16,351 nt of DNA, from positions 1 to 16,351 of the forward strand of contig DBQZ01000117.1 in the NCBI GenBank assembly GCA_002305435.1. Direction: 5' to 3'. Both the position numbers and the translations under genes were made by a program. Shown piece by piece: positions 1 through 6,972 of this stretch (positions are counted from its first letter, which is position 1; each line of letters opens with the position of its first letter). Below the pieces are notes generated by a model that had not been told where the DNA came from, ran no database searches, and saw only the letters and a program-made list of their open reading frames with translations. Origin of the DNA: Clostridiales bacterium UBA1381 (GTDB lineage: Bacteria > Bacillota > Clostridia > UBA1381).

Positions 1-490
1 TTCTCTCATAACATATTTCCTGTGTATTAAAAGAGGGCTTGATCTTGCCATTTGTTGTAAAGCTGCAAGTTTCATAAAACTTTCTGGCTCTGTTATTATC
101 TGTGAAAACCCAAAGCATAACTTTCTTATATCCTGCTTTTTTCATATCATTTAGTAGCTTATCCATCATTTTAGTTCCATAACCGTTTCTCCATTTGTTT
201 TGCAGGCTGTGAATACAAATAAGTTCAGCATATCCGTCCATACTGTTATCTCTTGATTTATACCAGAAAGCAATACAGTGAGGTTTTCAGTCCACTTCCA
301 GAATATATCCGTGTCCGATACCGCTATCAAGCAATCGTTTATACATTGAGGTGATGTGAGTAATTTCAGTTGATTTATGCAGAATTTCCTCAGATAAAAT
401 ATTTTTAAATGCAGCCTTCCAGCTTTCTGTCTGAATATACGCCAAAGCAGTTTCATCGCCGGCTTTTGCCTTTATAATCAAATAATCCAT
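1..490 (-). pseudogene. GNAT family N-acetyltransferase, interrupted by an in-frame TGA
   Basis: The reading frame starts at the ATG at 488-490, behind a purine-rich GGGAG site, and stays in one frame down to the left edge. One TGA at 287-289 breaks it after codon 67 (…HGYILEVD-stop). Codons after the stop continue a convincing acetyltransferase: KPHCIAFWY, then an acetyl-CoA binding segment with WRNGYG, then KVMLWVFTDNNRARKFYE and FTTNGK. About 162 sense codons are visible, close to the usual 160-170 for such proteins, so only a few C-terminal residues lie outside. From memory, relatives have Gly before KPHC, so GGA to TGA would be a single-base nonsense change (inference). Other genes here end in TGA (larE, the phosphotransferase), so recoding is unlikely. 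The N-terminal 67 residues alone lack the cofactor site. Family substrates vary widely; none can be assigned. Confidence 0.8.
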
Positions 491-535
491 ATATTATCTC
501 CCTTATTACAAAATTCAATTACCCCCGCACACTAC

Positions 536-584
536 AAAAAAAGGAAATTCCGCAGGACTATCCTTAACTCTGCGGAATTTCCTT
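536..584 (-). terminator. Intrinsic terminator after the polyphosphate:AMP phosphotransferase gene
   Basis: Perfect 15-base inverted repeat: arms AAGGAAATTCCGCAG (541-555) and CTGCGGAATTTCCTT (570-584) with a 14-base loop. Read on the minus strand, it starts 5 bases after the TGA of the upstream gene and runs into seven T residues (536-542). It closes the three-gene set GH115 / SLH glucosaminidase / phosphotransferase and separates it from the acetyltransferase pseudogene. Confidence 0.92.
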
Positions 585-589
585 ATCCA

Positions 590-2071
590 TCAGCTGTTAC
601 ATTCTTTCTCTTTTCGCTTTATTGCAGCTTCAAGAGCATCTGTGACTGTTTCAATCACCTTTACACGGGCGTAATATTTGCTGTTTGCTTCAACTATCGT
701 CCACGGGGCGTAGGCGGTGGAGGTGAGAACCATCATTTCATCGACAGCTTTTACATACTCGTCCCACTTATCACGGTTGCGCCAGTCCTCATCGGTCAGC
801 TTCCACGATTTCTGGGGATTGTCCCTGCGTTCGATAAAGCGGCGTTCCTGCTCGTCCTTGTCGATATGCAGCCAAAACTTGCATATCACCGCTCCCCAGT
901 CGGCAAGCTGCTTTTCCATATCGTTTATCTCCTGATATGCTCGCTGCCATTCATCGGGGCGGGCAAAGCCCTCTATCCGCTCTACCATTACACGCCCGTA
1001 CCAGCTGCGGTCAAATACCGCCATATGACCGGCTTTTGGCATCTTTGTCCAGTACCGCCACAGGTAGTTGTGGCTCTTTTCAATATCGTTCGGGGCGGAG
1101 CTTGGGATAACGTTGTAGCCGCGTGGGTCAAGCCGGCGTGTAAGCCGCTTTATCGCACCGCCCTTGCCGGCAGCGTCCCAGCCCTCGAATACGCATATAA
1201 GAGGGATACGCAGCCTGTACATCTCATTTTGCAGTGTAAACAGCTTAGCCTGTGCCTTTTCAAGCCTGTCCTTATACTCCTCCCTCTCAAGCGTCTTTGA
1301 CAAATCCACACGGTCTAATATATCGTTGCTGCCGATGCTGCGAAACTGCGGTGTGGCGGGGATTTGCGTTTTTGTACGGGCCTTTTCTATCGCAAGCTGC
1401 AAGCGATCGACAACGCAGCCCATGATTTTTACCGCCGCATACTTTCTTTCTTCGGCTTCAACTATAGTCCACGGAGCTTCTGCCATATTAGTGGACTGTA
1501 TTACGGAAGCGTACTGGGCGCAGAGCTTCTCATAATCCTTGTTCTGCTTTTTATCATGCTTTCCGACACGCCAGGAGGTTGCGTCTCCTTTTTCGAGGGC
1601 CTCAAGACGGCGTTTTTGTTCTTTCTTTGATACGTGCAGGAAGAATTTTATCAGAACATATCCATCGTCTGTCAGCTCCCGCTCAAATTCACGGATATGA
1701 CGGGCAGCCTGTTCATTTGTGCTGTCCTCGTCAAACAGCGTCATATACCAGCTGCGGTCAAATATCGCTATCTCTCCACGGGGCGGGGTTTTCTCCCAGA
1801 AACGCCACAAATACGGGTGCAGAGCCTCGTCATGCTCGAGCTTGTGGGAGATATTCTCAACCGTAAACCCTCTCGGGTCAAGAGCCTGCAAAAGCATATT
1901 TATCTGAGTACCCTTGCCGGAAGCGCTCCACCCGTCAAATGAAATCATAACCGGTATTTTCAGCTTGCGTACCTCACGCTGCATTGCAGACAGCTTCTCG
2001 CAAAGGCTGTCGTACTGTTCCTTAAATTCCTTGCCGGATAACTTTTTATCCAAATCTATTTCTCTTAACAT
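590..2071 (-). CDS. pap: Polyphosphate:AMP phosphotransferase (two-domain PPK2 family)
   Basis: Predicted cytoplasmic enzyme that phosphorylates AMP to ADP with polyphosphate as donor. The 493 residues match the length of the known two-domain PAP proteins. Two tandem PPK2 domains are visible: Walker A FDGWSASGKG (45-54) with IFDRSWY (103-109), then FEGWDAAGKG (295-304) with VFDRSWYGRV (352-361). The Asp of the GWDAAGKG motif, conserved in active PPK2 domains, is Ser49 in the first domain, so the C-terminal domain is probably the catalytic one, as reported for PAP proteins. The ATG follows a GGAGG with about 9 bases spacing. It is the last gene of a co-directional set, 42 bases after the SLH protein gene, and a strong terminator follows its stop. 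Confidence 0.93.
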   Translation of the reverse strand: MLREIDLDKKLSGKEFKEQYDSLCEKLSAMQREVRKLKIPVMISFDGWSASGKGTQINMLLQALDPRGFTVENISHKLEHDEALHPYLWRFWEKTPPRGEIAIFDRSWYMTLFDEDSTNEQAARHIREFERELTDDGYVLIKFFLHVSKKEQKRRLEALEKGDATSWRVGKHDKKQNKDYEKLCAQYASVIQSTNMAEAPWTIVEAEERKYAAVKIMGCVVDRLQLAIEKARTKTQIPATPQFRSIGSNDILDRVDLSKTLEREEYKDRLEKAQAKLFTLQNEMYRLRIPLICVFEGWDAAGKGGAIKRLTRRLDPRGYNVIPSSAPNDIEKSHNYLWRYWTKMPKAGHMAVFDRSWYGRVMVERIEGFARPDEWQRAYQEINDMEKQLADWGAVICKFWLHIDKDEQERRFIERRDNPQKSWKLTDEDWRNRDKWDEYVKAVDEMMVLTSTAYAPWTIVEANSKYYARVKVIETVTDALEAAIKRKEKECNS

Positions 2072-2113
2072 ATCGTTGGCCCTCCTCTCACAGGTCCTTT
2101 GCTCAGTAGTGTA

Positions 2114-3217
2114 TTATTCCATTTCCTCCAAGTAATTATGCAGTATTGAAAAACCGTAGTAAAGATCAGGACACCACTTGCCGCCAAGCTCCTCAAGGTA
2201 TACCACCGTCCCTGCCCATGGCATGGAAGCCACCGACTGATACCGTCCGTGCGGCTCGCCTATCGGCGCAAGCCCCAGATATGCCGACATATGGTTAAAA
2301 TGCGCTCTTACACCCTCCTCAGGCGTGGAAAAGCTCTCGTGATCCTCTGTCGCATCTCCGTTTTGACCGTACTTTTTTATCCCTGCCCAGTTATTCTGTT
2401 CGGGAAGAACCGCTCCGCCGTAATTGCCGTAGGCGGTTTCCTTTGCAGCCTGAGCGTAGAGTATATCGGGACGTATGCCGGTAAGCTCTCCGTACTGCCA
2501 GTATACAGGGGCGATATTTACAAACCGCTCATGCGCTCCTTTTGAGGCAGCCCATGCCTGAGCTTCTTCAACGGTGCAGCCAGCCTGCCCGATCATCGCA
2601 GTGCGGGACTGGCGCACACCTAGCTCGAATGGGTCATCTACTCCGGCTTTTGCTCTTTCGATAAGAACGCATACCTCCGCTCTCGTTAAAAGATCCTTAG
2701 GAGCAAGCATACCCTCGCCTTTTCCTCGGATAAGCCCCCGCTCAACGGCAGCGCACAGCAGGCTGCGGTAATCGGGGTCTACCTCGTCATAATCGGTGAA
2801 ATTGTCAGTGAGTATATCGTTGTTGCGCACGCTTGCGGACGTAAGTCCGGCGGCTGAGGCCAGAGTGGCTGCAAATTCCTCACGTGTCACAAGCTGCGAT
2901 TCGTGAAATTCCTGCGCCTGCTTCTGCATATACGGGGCAAGGGCGGCTATATATGAAAATGCCCAGTGGTTTTGCGGCACGTCCGAAAACGCCGCTCCTC
3001 CGATTGATTTCAGGTCGTAAGCTTCGCAGAGAATTTTCGCCATCTGCGCCCGTGTAAGATTATCTCCGAGGCCAAGCTCTCCATTCTCATAGCCGTTTAT
3101 GATGCCGTTTTCCATACAGTACTCCACCCCGGAGGCTGCCCATGACCAGTCCTCCGCTGCCGCTGCCGGCATTGATACACATATAACCGCCATAAGAATA
3201 AAAAGTCTTTTCCTCAT
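2114..3217 (-). CDS. SLH-domain protein with C-terminal glucosaminidase domain
   Basis: Exported cell-wall protein, 367 residues. Order: signal peptide (about 1-21, ending in AAAAED); three S-layer homology repeats at about 22-70, 76-125 and 138-190 (NLTRAQMAKIL, LVTREEFAATL and LLTRAEVCVLI each close a repeat); linker; glucosaminidase-like domain about 225-367. The probable catalytic Glu260 lies in YAQAAKETAYG, followed by NNWAGIKK and FSTPEEGVRAHFNHM, typical of endo-beta-N-acetylglucosaminidases (GH73-related). SLH repeats normally hold proteins to pyruvylated wall polymers, so a role in peptidoglycan trimming at the surface is inferred. ATG at 3215-3217 is preferred over the adjacent upstream TTG because the AAAGGGAG site is then 6-7 bases away. 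It follows the GH115 gene by 17 bases. It could be a spore- or septum-specific autolysin, but nothing in the sequence decides that. Confidence 0.88.
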   Translation of the reverse strand: MRKRLFILMAVICVSMPAAAAEDWSWAASGVEYCMENGIINGYENGELGLGDNLTRAQMAKILCEAYDLKSIGGAAFSDVPQNHWAFSYIAALAPYMQKQAQEFHESQLVTREEFAATLASAAGLTSASVRNNDILTDNFTDYDEVDPDYRSLLCAAVERGLIRGKGEGMLAPKDLLTRAEVCVLIERAKAGVDDPFELGVRQSRTAMIGQAGCTVEEAQAWAASKGAHERFVNIAPVYWQYGELTGIRPDILYAQAAKETAYGNYGGAVLPEQNNWAGIKKYGQNGDATEDHESFSTPEEGVRAHFNHMSAYLGLAPIGEPHGRYQSVASMPWAGTVVYLEELGGKWCPDLYYGFSILHNYLEEME

Positions 3218-3234
3218 CAAATACTCCCTTTCTT

Positions 3235-5244
3235 TTATTGTTCGTTCGCCTTGTCAGGCATAATTGCATGATAAAGCTTGTCTGCAAGCTCATCATCAGG
3301 CAGGGTTCTGCGCTGTGTATTTTCCAGATAAATGAGCCGTTCCATCTCCGGCATGATATAGTTTTTATACCATGTGAACAGGTGCGGACCGTCTGAGATC
3401 ATACGCACGTATTTGCGCAGGGCATCTACGGCATACCACGCCGAGTGGAAGTTAGACAGCCAGTCGCAGCTATAAAAGCCTTTCCACTGCCCGTGTTCGG
3501 AGGCTTTCATCAGATCGGTTATCTGGTAGAGTTTCGATGCTGCTCCAGACAAATAGATAAAGCACTCCGGCATTTTATCCTCTAAGAAGAAATTGCGGGC
3601 ATGGCAAAGCAGGTTCAATGCTTCAGCTCCGCCCAAGTGCATCTGTACCTGCAATATCAGGTTGTCACGGAAGAATGGTGCGTTGCCAGTCTCCCAGGCA
3701 GCCTCCTCGCAGTCTCCCAAAAGCGATTTAAAGCCGCTTACTGCTCCGGTGCATTTTTCACGGAACCATTCAAACTGTTCGTTAAGCGGTATCTCGCCTG
3801 TTGCCCAGAAAAGTTTCTCATCCGTTTTTGCCCCGCTCATCCAGTCGGTGCAAAAGCGGCGTATCGTGTGCGGATAAAATTCCTCGCCGGCCCTGTCGTC
3901 CTCATGCTCGCCGTATTTTATCGTTGTTTCAAAATAGCGGGTATAGCAGTTTATCGCATCGTCTGAGCCTTTTAAGAAGCGGTCACGGAAATCTTCCTTG
4001 AACTTGTCTATATCAACGTGACCGTCTTTCCACATACGGGCGACAAGGTCGAGCATATATACGTGGGGGCGGATATTGCCGCAGTTTAAGAGCAGGAATT
4101 TGTCCGCTCCAGCCTCGAACGATTTCTCAAGCTCTGCTCTTACCATTTCCGGCGGATTTGCAAGAAGCGTCAGATGGCTCGAAGCTTGGAGATCGTGGAA
4201 AGTGATATGGTAATAAAGCCCGTGGCTGCCGGGTTCTTTCGGCAGAGAATCAACACGGGGATTGTGGTTGCCCTGCCTTCTTGTAACCATCTTTCCGTAG
4301 CCGTTATCCGACCAAACCTTGATAAATTCATCCGGAAGCTCAAGATACCCGCCCTCGTAAAGCTCTGTTATTTCGCCGTACAGATATACGACGCAGACCG
4401 GATCCTTTACTTGGGCGCATATCATTTTATACTGCGTATCTATGACCTTGCGGATAAGGGCAGCACGGCTTTCGGGGGTTACGTATTTGGGATCGCTTTC
4501 CCAGAAAGGCATATCCCCCTGACCTCTGAAACCGAGCGTCCATATCACTTTTTTATCCTTATTGGCGTCTATTGAGTCTTGCCACAGCTTTTCAAACAAA
4601 TCCGGATGCTCGCCATAGCTGGGGGTTTTATCGGGATATGCCCTTAAAAACATCTGCGCTCCGAGAGGTTCTGTATGATGATGGGTTATGTAAAGCCCCA
4701 TCTCGGAGGCGATATGGTAATGCTCGCCGCTTCTGGGGAGATCCGTTCCTGGTATTACCATATTTCCGCCTAAGCGGATAAGCGTTTCAAACACTATTCT
4801 CCACACCTTGGCAGACGGTGGATAATCCTCGCTCCATCCTATCAGGCACACCTCGTCGTTTACAAACCAGCCTCTGTACCGTACACGTTCAGGCGGCTTT
4901 ACAAACTCGCCCTCTCCGATATCTATGCTGCGTTTTCTTGCAGGCTCCGTCTGAGTCCAGTACCAAAAATCGTCAACCCCAAGCCATTCTCGGCTTATAT
5001 GCACCATTGCGTATATGGCCGCCAGCTCATCGCTGTAGCGTATCACTGCGCGCCGGTTTAGTGTAATTGCAAACTGCTCGGGAAGCAGGGTTTCATCCTT
5101 TACAAAGCGCACATCCGCATCCTCGACTTCTTTTAATGGCATCCCGAACACCTTTTGGAAGTCACGGCGCAGTATTCGGACTCCGTTGTTTATCGCTATC
5201 GTCTGATTACCAAACGAAAACGTGGTTTTTCCGTTTAATTCCAT
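3235..5244 (-). CDS. Glycoside hydrolase family 115-like protein (putative xylan alpha-1,2-glucuronidase)
   Basis: GH115 enzymes remove (4-O-methyl-)glucuronic acid side chains from xylan. Family landmarks in order: RGWFVNDE (124-131), the long first TIM-barrel segment, ITHHHTEPL (186-194, equivalent to the GxSHHEP region), WTLGFRGQGD (235-244), VYLYGEITELYEGG (287-300, with a conserved Glu), DNGYGKM (314-320), LYYHITFHD (344-352) and LLLNCGNIRPH (385-395). No signal peptide is visible, so it should act inside the cell on imported oligosaccharides. At 669 residues it is shorter than usual GH115 proteins (about 800-1000), which suggests that the C-terminal accessory domain is missing. The ATG follows GGAGAAGG closely. 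It is the first gene of a co-directional set with an SLH glucosaminidase and PAP. The exact substrate is not proven; it could be a divergent member with another glucuronoside as substrate. Confidence 0.82.
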   Translation of the reverse strand: MELNGKTTFSFGNQTIAINNGVRILRRDFQKVFGMPLKEVEDADVRFVKDETLLPEQFAITLNRRAVIRYSDELAAIYAMVHISREWLGVDDFWYWTQTEPARKRSIDIGEGEFVKPPERVRYRGWFVNDEVCLIGWSEDYPPSAKVWRIVFETLIRLGGNMVIPGTDLPRSGEHYHIASEMGLYITHHHTEPLGAQMFLRAYPDKTPSYGEHPDLFEKLWQDSIDANKDKKVIWTLGFRGQGDMPFWESDPKYVTPESRAALIRKVIDTQYKMICAQVKDPVCVVYLYGEITELYEGGYLELPDEFIKVWSDNGYGKMVTRRQGNHNPRVDSLPKEPGSHGLYYHITFHDLQASSHLTLLANPPEMVRAELEKSFEAGADKFLLLNCGNIRPHVYMLDLVARMWKDGHVDIDKFKEDFRDRFLKGSDDAINCYTRYFETTIKYGEHEDDRAGEEFYPHTIRRFCTDWMSGAKTDEKLFWATGEIPLNEQFEWFREKCTGAVSGFKSLLGDCEEAAWETGNAPFFRDNLILQVQMHLGGAEALNLLCHARNFFLEDKMPECFIYLSGAASKLYQITDLMKASEHGQWKGFYSCDWLSNFHSAWYAVDALRKYVRMISDGPHLFTWYKNYIMPEMERLIYLENTQRRTLPDDELADKLYHAIMPDKANEQ

Positions 5245-5312
5245 GTTCCTTCTCCTTTTAGTTTATCCGTTCCTTTATATATAAGGGCGCTTCCCCCTAC
5301 CGTCTTATATCT

Positions 5313-5341
5313 ATTGTATCACAAAGGCTGTGATTTTTCCA
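5313..5341 (-). promoter_or_regulatory. Sigma-A-like promoter of the GH115 gene with palindrome in the spacer
   Basis: Minus strand: TGGAAA (5336-5341), 17-base spacer, TACAAT (5313-5318). The spacer contains TCACAAAGGCTGTGA (5319-5333), a 5-5-5 inverted repeat directly next to the -10 box, a classic place for a repressor operator. Start of transcription would be near 5306, about 60 bases before the ATG. The repressor is unknown. Confidence 0.6.
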
Positions 5342-5377
5342 TACCTTTATGAGGCGGTTTTTCATTTTGTACGATAC

Positions 5378-5662
5378 TTATAATTTCCGCTCCTGTTTTT
5401 GTATAATTTGCCCCTTGGCACGCAGGTATTTCTCCCGTGTTGCCAGACCGCCTCGGATATGGCGTTCGGCTTTGTTTTCAAGAAGCACCTCATGCACCTT
5501 TGCGGCAAGCTCGGGGTTTATTTTCACCAGCCGTTCGGCAACATCCTTATGTACAGTGCTTTTGCTTATATGGAATTTCTTTGCTGCCGCCCGCACGGTC
5601 GCCGAATTTTCCAAAATGTATTCCGCCAGCTCAACCGCCCGCTGTTCGATATAATCCTTCAT
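5378..5662 (-). CDS. spoIIID: Sporulation transcriptional regulator SpoIIID
   Basis: Small DNA-binding regulator of the mother-cell gene programme during endospore formation, acting in the sigma-E stage and preparing for sigma-K. The 94 residues fit the family (about 90). It opens with MKDYIEQRAVELAEYIL, followed by the helix-turn-helix TVRAAAKKFHISKSTVHKDV (22-41) and NPELAAKVHEVLLENKAERH, then RGGLATREKY and a basic tail, all typical of SpoIIID. The ATG follows a GGGGGTG stretch. It stands alone between the GH115 gene and tRNA-Gly. It shows that the organism has, or descends from, an endospore former. Confidence 0.95.
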   Translation of the reverse strand: MKDYIEQRAVELAEYILENSATVRAAAKKFHISKSTVHKDVAERLVKINPELAAKVHEVLLENKAERHIRGGLATREKYLRAKGQIIQKQERKL

Positions 5663-5706
5663 TCCACACCCCCGTCAATAAAGCGTCCGCTTTTCTTTAT
5701 GCTTAA

Positions 5707-5735
5707 TAGCTATGCGTCCGTGGGCGTGGATATTC
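5707..5735 (-). promoter_or_regulatory. Possible sigma-E-type promoter of spoIIID
   Basis: Minus strand: GAATATC (5729-5735), 14-base spacer, CATAGCTA (5707-5714). The -35 part fits the sigma-E pattern in six of seven positions; the -10 part keeps only its CATA core. It sits about 45 bases before the spoIIID start. No good sigma-A promoter is seen there. Known dependence of spoIIID on sigma-E makes it plausible, but the match is partial. Confidence 0.3.
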
Positions 5736-5749
5736 CTGTTTTACGGTAT

Positions 5750-5791
5750 AAAAATAAAGACCACCGCATTCAACGATCGCCTTGTGGGCTT
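5750..5791 (-). terminator. Possible terminator of tRNA-Gly
   Basis: Minus strand: AAGCCCAC (5784-5791) can pair with GTGGTCTT (5757-5764) with one mismatch across a 19-base loop, followed by TTATTTTTATA. The stem is modest and the loop long, so this is a weak call. Confidence 0.4.
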
Positions 5792-5815
5792 AATAATACG
5801 ACAGCCTTTATTAAA

Positions 5816-5890
5816 TGGAGCGGAAGACGGGACTCGAACCCGCAACGTTCACCTTGGGAAGGTGACGCTCTACCATTGAGCCACTCCCGC
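5816..5890 (-). tRNA. tRNA-Gly, anticodon CCC
   Basis: 75 nt including an encoded CCA end. Acceptor stem GCGGGAG pairs with CTTCCGC (one G-U), discriminator T. The D arm contains GGCTCAATGGTAGAGC. The anticodon stem TCACC/GGTGA closes the seven-base loop TTCCCAA, so the anticodon is CCC, reading GGG. The T arm has the GGTTCGAGTCC signature. A consensus promoter lies about 20 bases upstream, so it is a single-gene unit. Confidence 0.96.
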
Positions 5891-5911
5891 ATTTTTCATA
5901 GGTATGGGTAT

Positions 5912-5940
5912 ATAATACCACTTTATAAGTATCTTGTCAA
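5912..5940 (-). promoter_or_regulatory. Promoter of tRNA-Gly
   Basis: Minus strand: TTGACA (5935-5940), exactly 17 bases, TATTAT (5912-5917). Predicted start near 5905 gives a leader of about 15 nt before the mature tRNA end at 5890, as expected for a strong stable-RNA promoter. Confidence 0.88.
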
Positions 5941-5950
5941 GAGTTTTTTT

Positions 5951-5981
5951 GGAGACTGCATGATTTTCTCGTGCAGTCTCC
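5951..5981 (-). repeat. Hairpin just after metA, without a U-tract
   Basis: Perfect 10-base inverted repeat GGAGACTGCA (5951-5960) / TGCAGTCTCC (5972-5981) with an 11-base loop, starting 10 bases after the metA stop. On the metA transcript it is followed by seven A, not U, so it is not a standard intrinsic terminator. The T run is on the other side (5944-5950, plus strand). It may act as a 3'-end stabiliser or mark a factor-dependent end. The tRNA-Gly promoter follows directly. Confidence 0.6.
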
Positions 5982-5990
5982 CGTTAACCA

Positions 5991-6908
5991 TTATTTTATC
6001 TGTTTTAAATCATACGGCGTTATCTGATATACGAAATAATTCAGCCAATTTGAAAACAGCAGGCTCGCATGAGACCGCCAGCGGACTATCGGCCTTTTGG
6101 AGGGGTCGCCGCCGGGGAAATAGTTTGCCGGTATCTTGGGATTTATGCCTTTTTTAAGATCTCGGAAATACTCGTCTTTTAGGGTATCCGAATCATACTC
6201 GGCGTGTCCCATGACAAAAATTCTCCGTCCGCCTTTTGTGAATACTATGTATACTCCAGCCTCCTTGGAATCGGCAAGTATTTCAAGGGCGGGAACCTTT
6301 TTTATATCCTCAGCCCGAACCTCGGTATACCGTGAATGTGGGGCGTAAAATTCTGAGTCAAATCCCCGCACAAGCTTTGCTGTTCGCCGGTGTACACGGT
6401 GGCGGAATACGCCTGAGCATTTTTCCGCAAGCGGATATTTCGGCACTCCGTAATGATAGTAAAGCCCTGCCTGAGCTGCCCAGCAGATATGGAACGTGGA
6501 GGTTACGTGGGTGGTTGACCATTCCATTATCTCCGCCAGTTCGTCCCAGTAATCCACCTCTTCAAAATCAAGCTTTTCAACGGGTGCGCCGGTGATTATC
6601 ATGCCGTCGTACGTATCGTTTCTAATATCGCAGAAGTTTTTGTAAAATGCGCTCAGATGCTGGCTTGAGGTGTTCTTCGATTCGTGGGATTCCATCTTCA
6701 ACAGATCTATCTCAACCTGCAGCGGGGAATTACTCAAAAGGCGCAAAAGCTGGGTTTCCGTCGTTATTTTCGTCGGCATCAGGTTTACTATCGCTATCTT
6801 CAGCGGGCGTATGTCCTGGTGCATGGCTTTTGTTTCGCTCATGACGAAAATATTCTCGCTCCGGAGCGCTTTTGTCGCCGGAAGTTTATCGGGTATCCTG
6901 ATAGGCAT
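5991..6908 (-). CDS. metA: Homoserine O-acetyltransferase (MetA family)
   Basis: First committed step of methionine synthesis: acylates the hydroxyl of L-homoserine in the cytoplasm. The 305 residues are the usual length. The family acylation Cys142 is in TFHICWAAQAG, His235 and Glu237 are in VMGHAEYD, and Lys47 is in VNLMPTK. Residue 111 is Glu (ITGAPVEKLDFEEVDYW). In the MetA family Glu at this position has been linked to acetyl-CoA use and Gly to succinyl-CoA use, so I predict the acetyltransferase although many databases would label it succinyltransferase. The ATG follows GGTGAGG by 4 bases. A promoter inside the end of the SGNH gene probably drives it alone. No SAM riboswitch or T-box fits in the short leader. 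Confidence 0.93.
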   Translation of the reverse strand: MPIRIPDKLPATKALRSENIFVMSETKAMHQDIRPLKIAIVNLMPTKITTETQLLRLLSNSPLQVEIDLLKMESHESKNTSSQHLSAFYKNFCDIRNDTYDGMIITGAPVEKLDFEEVDYWDELAEIMEWSTTHVTSTFHICWAAQAGLYYHYGVPKYPLAEKCSGVFRHRVHRRTAKLVRGFDSEFYAPHSRYTEVRAEDIKKVPALEILADSKEAGVYIVFTKGGRRIFVMGHAEYDSDTLKDEYFRDLKKGINPKIPANYFPGGDPSKRPIVRWRSHASLLFSNWLNYFVYQITPYDLKQIK

Positions 6909-6943
6909 CTGCCCTCACCGTCCTTCTTTAATGTATACTGTTT

Positions 6944-6972
6944 AGTATATCACAATCGGGCTTATTTTTCAA
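6944..6972 (-). promoter_or_regulatory. Promoter of metA
   Basis: Minus strand: TTGAAA (6967-6972), 17 bases, TATACT (6944-6949). The -35 box lies within the last codons of the upstream SGNH gene. The -10 box overlaps a small palindrome, TATACTAAACAGTATA (6934-6949), which could be an operator. Confidence 0.65.

Noticed and set aside
287..289. TGA recoded as Gly or selenocysteine
   Set aside because: TGA ends other intact genes here, no selenocysteine element is visible, and a single-base change from GGA explains it.
866..1300. Plus-strand frames opposite the phosphotransferase, SLH, GH115, FtsX and FtsE genes
   Set aside because: They have no family motifs, and the minus-strand frames over the same bases carry clear conserved motifs.
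3087..3296. Minus-strand frame bridging the GH115 end and the SLH protein start
   Set aside because: It is the SLH signal-peptide region read in another frame.
6909..6961. SAM riboswitch or T-box in front of metA
   Set aside because: The leader is only about 30 nt from the predicted start site, too short for either.
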